Source: Phlebotomus papatasi
Taxonomy: Eukaryota; Arthropoda; Insecta; Diptera; Psychodidae
NCBI RefSeq assembly: GCF_024763615.1
Contig: NC_077222.1
Location: forward strand, 67,270,001 to 67,334,000
Direction of reading: 5' to 3'
Length of the DNA stretch: 64,000 bases
This document shows positions 25,331 through 36,457 of this stretch, piece after piece; positions within the stretch are counted from its first letter, which is position 1, and the number at the start of each line of letters is the position of its first letter. The position numbers were made by a program, and so were the translations under genes. The notes under the pieces are model-generated. The model was not told the origin of the DNA, searched no databases, and saw only the letters and a program-made list of their open reading frames with translations.

Positions 25331-25396
25331 TAAGGTATGGCGTCTAAATCACGATCTCAAGCATTTCGCAAAGCCTGGGACGCTTTGCCACCACTT
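25331..25396 (-). repeat. ~66-bp repeat, right partner of an inverted pair
   Basis: Inverted match to 20987-21055 (GCATTTCGCAAAGCCTGGGA then CGCTTTGCCACC). It is joined to a TA microsatellite, a frequent neighbour of transposon ends. Confidence 0.6.
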
Positions 25397-25399
25397 TTA

Positions 25400-25422
25400 A
25401 TATATATATATATATATATATC
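25400..25422. repeat. (TA)n microsatellite
   Basis: About ten TA units directly after the 25331-25396 repeat. Confidence 0.85.
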
Positions 25423-27100
25423 GTGTTTAATATTTCTAATGGAGAAATTCATTTTGCATGCGTATTACTCTTAAGTAAACACGGTAACTCTACCCAGCGG
25501 CATGACGTTTCCTATGTTTCCCATATGTTTCAAGCGTGCCGAAAAAACCGTTGAGTTTATTAGCTGTTTTCTGTCATTGTAGAATGAATTAGCAAATAAT
25601 ACTAATACAAAATAAAAGAAAATTTAATAACGAAAAGGTAACCGAAAACCCCAAATTGGCAACCCACGTAGTTTTGGAGATATCTCGTGAAATGTGTACA
25701 AAAACAGGAAAAAATTTACACTAAAACTGATCGCATTTTTCAGACCTTATGTCAGCCCCCTGACTCTGCCCGTGAAACTTGCGTTTGAAGTGCAGTATGT
25801 TATTTGAAATTACTATCAGAAAATTATTGAAATGCTTATAAGAAATTATACAATCGATTTTATATATATTTTTTATAGATTTGAACAATAAAATGCCGCA
25901 TTAATAAAACTCGTTTTAAGAGGAAATTGAATGAAAATTTATCGATTTTTTGAACCATTTTTGTTATAAATAAAAATCCAATATTGTTTCAGTGCTGTCT
26001 CCGCTTCGATACACTAAACTTTATTTTTAGAAAATTTGCTCAAAATAAATTTGAATAAGGCAAAAAAAGAACACCAGTATATGCACTTAATAGTCGTTCG
26101 CTGTATGCGGAAAACGTGTTGGAAACATTTATAAAAAAAAAGTTATAAACCTCTTGAATGCATTTTGAGGATGGGGAATAGCAACGCCTCATATTCTCCC
26201 ACAAAGTTTTATAGGAAAATTTCTCGGGGTGAAATTTAAAACTATTCCAACACTCGCAGTTGTGCTATAATGAAAAACAGATCAAACCAAATAGTTTGAT
26301 TAACTATTTCTCTCATTATTCGCCTAAGAGTTGGTTGGTTTGGTGGAAGTTCAGGCGGGATGTTTTGTCCTAAATAAATGTGGGTGAATGGGTTTTGAAT
26401 TTAAAGTCCCACCCTTAAATCGATGCACTATCTAGTGACGTCATCTAGGAGTGTGTTTAAGTAAGTTGAGAAGAAGTTTTGCAAGGGTGTGGAGGGACAC
26501 AGATAAATTGCAGACAAGTCTGTAGTTTTGTCATATGGATGCTCTCCTGCAAACAACAAACACATTTTGCTATAGAAGAAAATGGTGATGAATAAGAAAA
26601 CCCAGCAAGGATCTCCAGCAACCAACCACAAAAACCATCCGCTCTCACGAAATTTATATTCAAAACAAAACTCCGCCATTGGTTCATGAGGCTGCAAGTG
26701 TTTGCCATGAGTAACTTTTCAAATTACTTTAAAGCACTTTAAATTTATATTAAGATGCCGCACCATTGATGTGGCAAAAGGCTTGGAGAAGTGGTGAGTG
26801 AACCCAAAGAGATATTTCCCAAACACTCTGCTCAGCTTTTTCATTTTCTTCATTTGTGGCATTTCATCGTTCAATTGGGGCGGGAGTTTTCTCAACGTGG
26901 GATGAATCTTCATGTTTCGATTCTGTTTTGACCATCGAAGCAATTTTCAGCATTCTGCTTGGTTAAATTTGATTATAATTTTTTGAACAATCATAGGGTT
27001 GTCCAAAATCCTTTAATTACACTGTTAAAGAATTTTTGCAGATAATATATTATCCCATTTAAAAATTTCTCGCATAATTCCTATTCCACGTTATTGAATT
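25423..27100. other. Non-coding intronic stretch, no feature recognised
   Basis: 26340-26960 is less AT-rich and repeat-free. Its overlapping minus-strand short frames show no domain. Confidence 0.4.
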
Positions 27101-28533
27101 CTGCTGATAAACATAGAACCAAGCTGAAAAATTACCAATTAGTCGTAGTGTTTTTCGCTGAATTTAATATTCAGCGCAATATTCCGCGCTAAATTAGGAT
27201 CTCGAAGATAAGTTGTGTAAAAACACATTTCACAATAACTTTGCTATATTTATTTATTAATTAATTTTATCAAACAAGTCTAATTCAAATTTATTTAACG
27301 TGCAATGAATCTCTAAGTTTCTATACTTTTTTTGACGATCGAAGAAATTTTCAGCATTATACTTGGATAATAATAATCAGAATTTTTACAAAAACGACAC
27401 AATTGTTCAAAATATATCAATTACACTAAGAAATTAAAATTTCGTATTATCCTATCCAAAGGGTTGTCAAAATTTAAATTCAGCATTCTATTCCATGCTG
27501 AAAATCAAATTCAGCTCAATATTTTGTGTGCAACACATAATTCAGCGTAGTATTTCACACTGTATTATGATTTCAAAAATAGTTTGTGTTACAATACATT
27601 TCACAATCAATTTTCCTGTTTTCACTCGCATTATTTTTTATCTATCAACCCAAGTTGCAATTTTGTAAACGTAAGATGAGTCTATTTACATTTATATGAT
27701 GTATTATAAATATGTTCTGATCATGGTAAGAGTGTTAAGTGGATACTGCTTGACTTTTTATGAACATAATAACTGCTCGAATTCAAAGATACAGCACTAT
27801 TTATTATATAATCCGTTTTTTATTTGTTTTACCAAAAATTTTATTTTAGAGATTGCATTGGTTAGCTTCTCTAAAATAGGATTTTTTACGTGATCATAAT
27901 GAAATTCAAAGAATTTTGAAAATAATCATTGCCATTTATGATAATTTCAATAATGATAAATTTTAATTAAATAATTAGTTCAATAATAATTTTAGCATCT
28001 AAAATAATTTAGATTTAATTTAATTAATGCAGATAAATTAATTAGACTGTTGAATATTGCAGTTCGTGCTTAAAATTAAATTCGGCTTTTTATAACACGT
28101 TCAATTGTGCTGAATAATTTTTTTTAAATTTTAAAATAGCGAACAACGCGCGATTATTCCAAAAGTTAATTCAAAGTATTGTTTGACAATGTCAAAATCT
28201 ATTTTTATATAGCTGAATATCAAACTAAATAACTGAATATGGATATCAGCGATATTTTTCACGCTGGATACAAAGTAGAATGCTGTGTACTTTAACGTCC
28301 CTTTCACAGAAACATTTGGATAATTGTTAGATATTAATTATTCATCCTAATGAATTTTTAAAGTCATGGAAGTGCAAAATTTCTCCACTCCCTCTTTGAA
28401 CCGTATTATGACTTCAACGATATTTTTCAGATCAACATGCATTTAATCAGTTTCTTAATTGAATATTGAGCTGCTGGTATAACATTCAACGATATCCTTC
28501 GCGCTGGATACGAAACTCAGAGTACTGCTTTAA

Positions 28534-28815
28534 GTGACACTCAATGGGTCAAATGGTAGAGCACTTGCTCTATGATGCAAGTGTGCGGAGTTCGAATCCC
28601 CTTCAAATTATCAGGAATTTTTCTAGCGGTAAAGTTATTCGGTTTGCATCCAATGAGCTTCACTACACTTGATTCCACGGGGAATGGCATTCACAACCCC
28701 ATTCCTGTATAAGAAAAAATAATAATGGATGTTCCGAACTATCCTTGCGGAAACTAAATTCCTCTATGGAACGTTGTGCCACTCTATTATTATTATTTTT
28801 ATTATTATTATAGCA
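28534..28815 (+). mobile_element. tRNA-derived SINE with ATT-repeat tail and 7-bp TSD
   Basis: The head is tRNA-like: A box region GGTCAAATGGTAGAGC, anticodon stem ACTTGC/GCAAGT, and B box AGTTCGAATCCC. The body contains CAGGAATTTTTCT and CTCTATGGAACGTTGTGCCA, and the tail is a (TTATTA)n run. GCTTTAA is duplicated exactly on both sides (28527-28533, 28816-28822), as expected from LINE-driven target-primed insertion. The internal A and B boxes would serve as a Pol III promoter. Confidence 0.85.
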
Positions 28816-28822
28816 GCTTTAA

Positions 28823-30150
28823 TACGTGGTATAACATTTGGCGCAATACTTTGCGCGAAATTATGACTTTAACAATAATCTGCGGAAAAACACGTTTTCC
28901 AATTATTTCTCACCGTGCTTTTCTTCTTGAGTTCTGCTCGATTTTACAAACTAACCCAAAAAAAGCGCTAGATAACGAGATTTTGTGGAATAGGGGTTAT
29001 CACAAATCATGGCTCTCTGTCATAGACAAAGTTGTCGGTCAGAAGTTATATCTTCGGTGCTCCTTCAATTCTTTTGCCCCTTTGGTTATTTGTTCTTTGT
29101 GGCTCCCAATCCCCAACTTGGCCATGTATCGTTATTTTTCGTATATATACGTATATAATCTCGATTGTAGAAAATGGGAAGTATCTCCTGCTGGAGCAAA
29201 ACCCACAATCAGTTTTAGATCGATTCATGAATTTTTCATTGTTTCACTGGTGATTTGTGTGCTGCCCTCCATGCCTCCCACCCAAATCTGAACTTCTGTG
29301 TGGGAATTGCGGATATAACAAATCAGAGAAGTTGAGGCTCTTCTTCTAATTTCCGGGGAGATGCTCCTTTCCACTTTGGTCCCATGTTATGTATTTCTCC
29401 ATAATTGATGAATGTACAGTATTACAATTTTCTTTTTAAATTGGGAGAAAAATCTCTGGCGACCGTCTTGGAGTGAGGGGTAAAGGGAGATTTGTGTTGG
29501 GTGGTACAAAGTTTCATGGCATAAGAAGTTTTCATCTCCCATCTCAATTTCCCACCCACTCAATGAGGAAATATTTGAAAGTGACTTTCTTGCTCTGTCT
29601 TTGAAGAAAAAGGCGTCATTCCCATAAACTTCCATCGTCAATGGACACAAATGCCATTGGTACGTTTGAATGAAAAATAATCTTTTGAATTCAATAATAT
29701 CTTTCCTGGAATTGAAGACCTCTGAATATATATGTTTTGTCTATGAATGAAAAGTTGTCGTCGAAGATGAATAAGAGCAGTGTATTAAAGAGACAGAACA
29801 AGGTATAGTCAAATATCACAGCAAAATCCAGGAATATAACAGCGAAAGACAAACTTTCCAAGAATTTTATATGGAATCCATTTTAAGCTAATAAACCATG
29901 TTCCAACTTTGACATTGAATAAAACATTATTTTGAAAAGCTGGGTATTTATGAGATAATTCAAGTAAAATAATTTAATAAAGTATCATCTTATAAAAGGT
30001 TTAAGTTGTTTTAAAGCGAAATTTACAGAATCATAATAAAAATTTGATAATTTCAGCATAAACTTAAATATTTTACATCCATTAAACGTGTTCTAATAAT
30101 TAAAAATTAAACCTAATTTAAAATACGATTATTTTTAAGAAACAATTAAG
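28823..30150. other. Non-coding intronic stretch
   Basis: No exon recognised. The long frame covering 28776-29291 begins inside the SINE tail and has no domain. Confidence 0.4.
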
Positions 30151-30153
30151 AGT

Positions 30154-30240
30154 GTAATAATAATAATAATCATAATAAACATCATCATCATAATAATAGC
30201 GATGGCACATCGGTCCATAGAGGAAGTAGCACTTTCTCCC
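30154..30240 (-). repeat. SINE 3'-end fragment, minus strand
   Basis: On the minus strand CCTCTATGGACCGATGTGCC, followed by an ATT/ATG-repeat tail, matches the end of the SINE at 28534-28815 (CCTCTATGGAACGTTGTGCC). Only the last ~40 bp of body plus tail is present, consistent with 5' truncation. Confidence 0.65.
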
Positions 30241-30676
30241 AAACGTGATTTTCGGGATAGCCATTATCAAGATATCTTGATTTTTTGATAAAAACGTTTT
30301 TGAAAAAAAACTTTCCAGTAGATGCGATTTGTTACAAGTTTACCGCAGATTTTTTTTGTTTCTTTGGTTACAAATGTTTTATAAGACGAAGCATGATGTA
30401 AAATATACATAATATATTTTATTTTTGAAAAAATTACTTTGATTTTCTTTAGAAAATCCTTTCTTCATGTAGGGGGGATCCTGCGTGTTTAAGACGCGGT
30501 CGAGTATTCTTTGCTTATTTAAATAATTATTACAAAAACACAAAGCGAATTACTTTAATAAGCTCTATAGTCAGAATATTTACTATAATAGGTATATAAA
30601 ATTTCAAGATAATTTTCTGAATTTTGAAAATATTGCCTTAAAACCAAAACATAAAAAAGTTTATCTTGAAGTTTAA

Positions 30677-31191
30677 CCCTTTAAGGACGATTGGAACACC
30701 GGTGTACCATAAAGAAAATAATTTTTCCTGACTACCTAAAGTAATTTTTTTTATTATGTTTGTACGTAATTGCAAAGTAGAAGGGTGAAGGAGTCTAGGA
30801 TATTTTTCGCAAGTCTCCAGCTATTTGCTGCATAATAAATTTTTAACCTAAAAAATGACGAATTTTTAAATTCTCATATTGAAAGTTGGTTTTAATTATT
30901 TTTTATACTTCCAATTTTTTTAAGCAAAACCGTTTTGGAAAAAGAAACTACAATACTCAAACATAATATTTTTCATTAGTGTGAAAATTATCAGTCATTA
31001 GTATCGTCAGAAAAATTACTTAAATTTTTGGCCTATTTTTGTCCCTATCGTTCATAGAGACAAAAAATACACCAAATAAGTCTTTATTGGATTTTCTAAG
31101 TTTAGATGTAAAACCTTTTATTGATTTTGTTTATCGGTTTCATTTTTATTACTGATTTTCGGTCAGCGAAAACTGTCTCGTCGTTAAAGGG
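30677..31191. mobile_element. TTAA-flanked MITE (CCCTTTAA termini), 515 bp
   Basis: The left end CCCTTTAAGGACGATTGGAA and right end CTCGTCGTTAAAGGG are inverted. TTAA duplications flank (30673-30676, 31192-31195). TTAA targets with CCC-starting ends are the hallmark of the piggyBac superfamily, so this is probably a non-autonomous relative. No transposase frame. Confidence 0.75.
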
Positions 31192-31195
31192 TTAA

Positions 31196-33393
31196 CTCAT
31201 TTGCTAATATGAAAAAAATCATTTCTTAATTTCAATCTTGAATCTTATCCACCGAAAAGTGAGTTTAAAAAGAGATTTCTGTAAATCAGTTTCCATTGTT
31301 TGATTTTTAAAATGACTATTAACAATTTCAGGAAGCATAGTTTAAATGTTGTAGTTTTTTATATTTAATCATTTAATGGATTGAATTTAAGATTTTTTAT
31401 TGTTCTGAAAAGAAAACTATAGGAAAAATATGCTGTTTTTTAGTGTTCGTGACCCATACGCAACCCCTTTTTAAACAATGCCACAAGCTCTTTGATTTAG
31501 CAAAGGTATTAGCAATTTTTCACTCTATCAACTGAATTTGGGTTATCTCAATGGTCATAATCCCCTGCATACAATCTAATTTCATGAATATTTTGTAATT
31601 ATTGTAATTATTCAGAAGATATTGTAGAGTTCAGCTAATAAACTATCCCATACACATACACATTATGTTGAATAATGATCGGAAGATTACCTTGATTCTA
31701 GGTAAGAGAGAAGTATGGAGAGTATGGAGACCAAGATGAGTTAAAATATATTCCTGAATCCACTAGAAATCCAAAAGGAGTACATTGTATGTGTATGAAA
31801 TTGGTATCAGTGCGGTCATTGTGGATTTTCAAATAAATTTCCCATCATATGCAGTTTGTCAATTGAATGTTTCTGATGGGGTTAGTGTGGCCAGGCAGAC
31901 CGACATCCTTATCCACCACAGTCCACAGGCACCCTTCTGCACACCAAGTGTGCCAGAAGAGAGGAAAATTCGATAGTGCGACCATATGATGACCCTTGCC
32001 GACCTGTTCGATGACCCAACTCTGGAGCGACTTTACACTGACCTAGATTCCATCCAAAACCCATTGTCTCTCTTAAATTGACCAATTAGACGGGATAAAT
32101 TCTCACCCAGTGCTATCTGAAAGTGATTCATGGGGTGACTAGGAGCAGCACTCCCATGGATCTAAATTGCAATCATCTTTGTGTCATTCACCAGCATGGT
32201 AATTGCACTAGACGCAATTCACGATACCTTTTTTTTCTCTCATGCCACGTGCTGTGAATGAAAAATACCATCCCCTTTGGCTGACGGATCCTCTTGCAAG
32301 TTGAATTCTCCGGAAATTCAACGCGTCTGTTAATTAAAATCAAGTTATTCTATGAAATTCTCTGGTGCGCTCTCTAGTAACTTGTCCTTTATCATCCGAG
32401 TTTTGCAGCCAAGACAGATTATGGTTTCAATTAAAGTGCTATTGTGGATTTTTCAGCTAAATATCACAAGCACAGCTATTACAATTCAGCAAAATTGCAG
32501 CTTAACCTCTTGCTAATATACTGCACACCGCATACATCTGGCAATTCATGCATGATTTGCATAAATTTAATTAGGACCATTTTTCAGTGAGGCACATTTA
32601 ATAAAATACACAAAATATATCGCACGTTTACCGGGAATGGTCTGAATTTTATCTCTATGGGGCGCTCTAATGTCCATCGAGAGAGGGTGCATGTTGTACT
32701 CTTGTAGTTTATGTGGCTATGAGACTCTGGGAATTCCAGCAACATCCACATATTCGAGAGAATGCAGCCATGGTCAACAGGACGATATAGCCTCAATTGT
32801 AGCCTCAACATTGGGCTCTCAAGAGAGATAAGTGCCTGAATTCTCCAACTGACCAGAAATGCTTTGAACTCATTTCTATACAGCAACAAAAGCTTTTCAA
32901 AAGAAAAGAGCAACAGAATGCTGCACCAAGTAGAACAACATACAGGGCACATCCGTTTTCCAAATAGGGAGGGCCGGGATATATTATATTTAGTCGTCAA
33001 ATTGAGCTTTTTGAAAGAAGAAAAAAGAGAAGATTATCATCATCCAAATGAAAAATATCTCATAACGAACTTTACTAAATCAGAAACAGGCACATATTAC
33101 CTTAGTATCCCCTATCCCTTTTCACAGACTTTGTCAAATCTTTTAATATTTATATGGCTATTCAGAAATTAAAATTCATGCGGTCTTCAACCCATACGAT
33201 TCTGTTAAATGAATTGACTTTTATAATTTCAAAATTTATAACTTAAAAAATTACTGAATGGTACAAGAAGATCATGATCAATTATTTTTAATTAGAATAA
33301 TTGATAGAATAATTGATTATTGGAAACTATTAGTGCTTAAATTGTAAACTAGAGATTTATTTATTATTTTAATATGGTCTTCAGACTGGAAGT
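31196..33393. other. Non-coding intronic stretch, no feature recognised
   Basis: 31680-33000 is comparatively unique DNA. A 138-codon minus-strand frame at 32584-33000 has no domain or splice context and is treated as chance. Confidence 0.4.
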
Positions 33394-33397
33394 TTAA

Positions 33398-33569
33398 CCC
33401 TTTAACGACCTGGTTATCAGTAGTGACCCAAAAACTAAGCGGTTAGCTCATATGCTTTACGATCTCAGCTTTTTTGGGTACAGAAAGTTATCTTGTCCTT
33501 TATCAGAATTACGAGAATAAAAATATTTTTAACTCAACGATCAACGGTGTTCCACTCGTCCTTAAAGGG
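33398..33569. mobile_element. TTAA-flanked MITE (CCCTTTAA termini), 172 bp
   Basis: The left end CCCTTTAACGACC and right end CTCGTCCTTAAAGGG are inverted, with TTAA at 33394-33397 and 33570-33573. It is a shorter deletion form of the element at 30677-31191, and the internal GGTGTTCCA near the right end matches the inverted left text of that copy. The sequence just left (GGTCTTCAGACTGGAAG) resembles an end of the repeat family at 15999-16203. Confidence 0.7.
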
Positions 33570-33663
33570 TTAATTATCCAGTCCAAATATCCTCTTAAAT
33601 TAATAAGTACATCATTAGTTTACGATTCAAACTCTAATAGTTTGCTATAATTTTTAAAAGATT

Positions 33664-33846
33664 TCAAGCTGATCCTCGAAAATATATTGCCTGTAAAATA
33701 TGGCTGCACGATTTTTCTCACTTTTCACATACACTGAGAACTTTATGATCATCGATTAGAGGTATTTTGCATAAATTTTCTTTACCCAATCCTTTCTTGC
33801 CTAATTTTTAAGCTATTATCCAGGATCAGTATAGACTATGCGAGCC
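33664..33846. repeat. MITE-like repeat (CTGATCCTCGA ends)
   Basis: The left AAGCTGATCCTCGAAAATAT has a weak inverted partner at the right (AGCTATTATCCAGGATCAG). The interior CATCGATTAGAGGTATTTTGC aligns with ACCGATTAGAGGTCATTTGC in the copy at 52539-52743. Confidence 0.6.
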
Positions 33847-35710
33847 CTAATTTAAAAGAAGAAGAATATTCATCGAGAAAGCTCTGCCTGTAATTCTTTT
33901 CGATATTATAGGTTTTAAAATATTTTTATTGTACTATTATTCTAAAGAAAACGATTCCTGAAACAATATGATAAACTTTGAATATTCAAATTAGTTTCAA
34001 CACTTTAAAAAATCTTTTATTTCCATGTAAGAGAAAATTTAGTAATGTCAGTAATGTTTGCTGTATGTTTATGCAACTATGAAAAGGCAAAAATTTTCAT
34101 TTTTGACCAAACTGTCTGAAAGTGAAAGTGGAGGAAATAAATTATTTTTATTGCAAGTTTAGTCTAGGGAATGCAAAAATTACACCCCTATTCGTATTAC
34201 AGAAATGTACAGTTAGACTTTTAATCCAGATAGAACCATCCCTTACAGAAAATTTAAAATTATTGTTGTCCCTAATGTTGTCAAAAAGTCAGAATGAATT
34301 TTGGAGAGAAGGTGATGCGACACAAAGTGATGTGTGCAATTAAAAGTGTCGTGTCTTGTCAGTCGGTTTTGGAATTAAATCAATTTAAATCCCTAGATGG
34401 AAGCAACACCCTGAAGAATTAGTCAATTTCTTCACTATACAGCATCTTTCCATGCCATAAATTTAAACTGTCGACTTGATGGTTCACCGGAAGAACATCC
34501 ACCGAGGAAGAGCAATGTCGCTGTCAAGGATGGGGATAGGATGAGGTTTTGAGAAATGTATGGAGATGTTTTAAAAAGTGTTTGTTCATTAAATTGGACT
34601 CTCATCCAGTCCTCGTGATGAAATATTGCTGCGAGTCGATTGCAATTGAAAATTGGAGTGACTGAGAAAAGAATTTTCCCATGGATGGGTGGTAAATTGG
34701 AATGTGATGGAAGAATATTGGAATTTTATCTCTTCCGCAACTTTCGCTCCTTTTTTTCTCCCTATAGCCATCAACATCCTGTCTGTTACTTCTGTCTATT
34801 GCTGGAATGGGAACAGGAAAAAAAGAACGAACAGATGACTCCCTGTAAAGTATCACATGAGTTGGTGACCAACTAACCAGAAAAGTTGGTTATTGGAGTG
34901 GGTGGCTTTTGAGAATTCCGGAAATGCCGCTCCTGATGCTTAATCGTGCGATAATTATAGTGCTGAATATCACACGACAGCCTCCCCTGCACCATAAGCT
35001 AATCTAATCCATTTCCCCAGCAGGTGTGCTCCAGCACCTGGTGGAAACATTCGAACGCAATGAGCACAACTTTCCACGTGTGAGCTTTTTATCCCAGAGC
35101 CAGTCTCAAGCAATTAATATCTCTGCATTCACCCTAACTTTTGCCACTATGCTCTCTGTACATAAAGCTCAGTGGAGAAAAAAATCTATTCTCGTATGGA
35201 AAATGGAGATAAAATTACCAACACAATGTCAACAAAAAGCGATTCTATCGAGAGAAAGATATTGCAATTGAAATCAAATTTTTCATTATATTTTGAAAGC
35301 TCGTTTTTCAGAGTTCTCAATACTGTTTTTTTCTCTGATGAGATATTCTCATACATTTGTAGATTTTTCTCGCATCCAAATAAAATAGCATTTGCATGAG
35401 AAAAAAACTCACAAAAGTACACACACATGTGGATTTGAAGTATTACATCATGTGGGTTTTTTTCTAGGGGGTATCCACTTACAAACTTAGAGTACAATGA
35501 TATCAAATTTGCTTGAGGTAACGTTATTGCTTTTGCTTCACTAAGATTCTATTTTGAAAAGTTATTAGGAAGGGCAGAATCACATTGACAGTAAAATGCT
35601 CACCGTCACCGTCAAAGCCCTCACCGTATTTCGTTAATTTACGCATTTTCAATGTAATTATTCTTAACATTTATTCTGGTACAATTGGATGAAGAACTGG
35701 CGTGATGTGT
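33847..35710. other. Non-coding intronic stretch, no feature recognised
   Basis: 34400-35100 is less AT-rich and lacks recognised repeats. A possible acceptor-like CCCCAG precedes 35023, but the reading that follows has no Ig-like text and no clear donor, so no exon is called. Confidence 0.4.
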
Positions 35711-35786
35711 ATTGATAGGGGACTCTCCGGTGGTGGCCAGTGGATTTGAAGTCACTTCACAAAGAAAAACACTTCTTTAATCTTTC

Positions 35787-35825
35787 CCAGAGCTTTCGGT
35801 CCTGGATGTGGACCTTCTTCAGTGG
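35787..35825 (-). ncRNA. Hammerhead-ribozyme-like motif, left palindrome arm
   Basis: Mirror copy of the motif at 36212-36250: core CUGAAGA, one extra A, stem II GGUCC/GGACC, GAAA, a short AGCU helix III, cleavable C, and helix I CCA/UGG. Confidence 0.4.
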
Positions 35826-36211
35826 TCGACTAAACTATGTTTTCTGTACTTTATGGGGATCGTTATTTTGTGTGGGATTGAACAATATCATCACTTTCAG
35901 TTTATCAATTGGGAAGGTTTTTTTCAGGAAATTGTTTTCACTGATTTTCAACTTTTTTAACAATTTTTCTTAGGTACGGATGTGATTTGGCGCTTTCTGT
36001 AAATAATTATACTGTAAATTATGTAAATTATTTACAGAAAGCGCCAAATCACATCCGTACCTAAGAAAAATTGTTAAAAAAGTTGAAAATCAGTGAAAAC
36101 AATTTCCTGGAAAAAAAAACTTTCCCAATTGATAAACTGAAAGTGATGATATTGTTCAATCCCACACAAAATAACGATCCTCATAAAGTACAAAAAACAT
36201 AGTTTAGTCGA

Positions 36212-36250
36212 CCACTGAAGAAGGTCCACATCCAGGACCGAAAGCTCTGG
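36212..36250 (+). ncRNA. Hammerhead-ribozyme-like motif, right palindrome arm
   Basis: Order of parts: helix I 5' CCA (36212-36214), core CTGAAGA (36215-36221), an A (36222), stem II GGTCC/GGACC (36223-36227, 36235-36239), GAAA (36240-36243), a self-complementary AGCT helix III (36243-36246), C17 at 36247, and helix I 3' TGG. All invariant core bases of CUGANGA...GAAA...UH are present. The two-base-pair helix III without a loop implies the dimeric form known from retroelement hammerheads. Helix I is short and the extra A is atypical, so cleavage is unproven. Confidence 0.45.
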
Positions 36251-36421
36251 GAAAGATTAAAGAAGTGTTTTTCTTTGTGAAGTGACTTCAAATCCACTGG
36301 CCACCACCGGAGAGTCCCCTATCAATTTATTCTGGTATTTCAATACAAATTGTCCTTCTGATCCTAGTGAACAAAATTAGCTGAAAAAAAGCAGTTTTCA
36401 GCAATTAAAACACTCAAGGTT

Positions 36422-36457
36422 CCAGAGATTTCGACACTATCGTGTCTCCTTCAATAG
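36422..36457 (-). ncRNA. Degenerate hammerhead-like motif beside the palindrome
   Basis: The minus strand reads TTGAAGG, A, stem II GACAC/GTGTC with loop GATA, GAAA, then TCTCTGG. The stem II pairing is complete, but the core differs from CUGANGA at two positions and helix III mismatches, so it is probably inactive. Confidence 0.3.

Larger units (their letters stand above)
21600..28510. repeat. Dispersed GCTGAAT/ATTCAGCGC repeat field
   Basis: Blocks rich in ATTCAGC(GC) and its complement GCTGAAT occur at about 21600-21650, 21880-21960, 23620-23760, 27110-27190, 27480-27570, 28060-28130, 28210-28290 and 28430-28520, with linked words such as AATATTGTG and CGCTGGATAC. Spacing and length vary, so it is not a simple satellite; other elements sit between the blocks. 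Confidence 0.5.
35711..36326. mobile_element. 616-bp near-perfect palindrome, Penelope-like LTR pair (candidate)
   Basis: Arms 35711-36008 and 36026-36326 are reverse complements with only a few mismatches and small indels, around a 17-base centre. Outer ends read ATTGATAGGGG and CCCCTATCAAT; the inner stem is GCGCTTTCTGTAAATAATT. Each arm contains a hammerhead-like motif facing outward (36212-36250 on +, 35787-35825 on -). Penelope-like retroelements carry such motifs in terminal repeats that may lie in inverted orientation, hence the proposed class. No reverse transcriptase or endonuclease frame is present. Confidence 0.8.

Noticed and set aside
28541..28602. Possible functional tRNA gene
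   Set aside because: Anticodon arm has a 6-bp stem with 8-base loop, acceptor stem does not pair, and the sequence is the head of a SINE with TSD and tail.
28776..29291. 171-codon plus-strand open frame
   Set aside because: Starts inside the ATT tail of the SINE; the remainder has no domain.
32584..33000. 138-codon minus-strand open frame
   Set aside because: No recognisable motif and overlapping frames on the other strand; treated as chance within the intron.
35023..35090. Possible cassette exon after CCCCAG with GTGTGAGC following
   Set aside because: Neither phase nor translated text fits the flanking exons, and the donor is poor.
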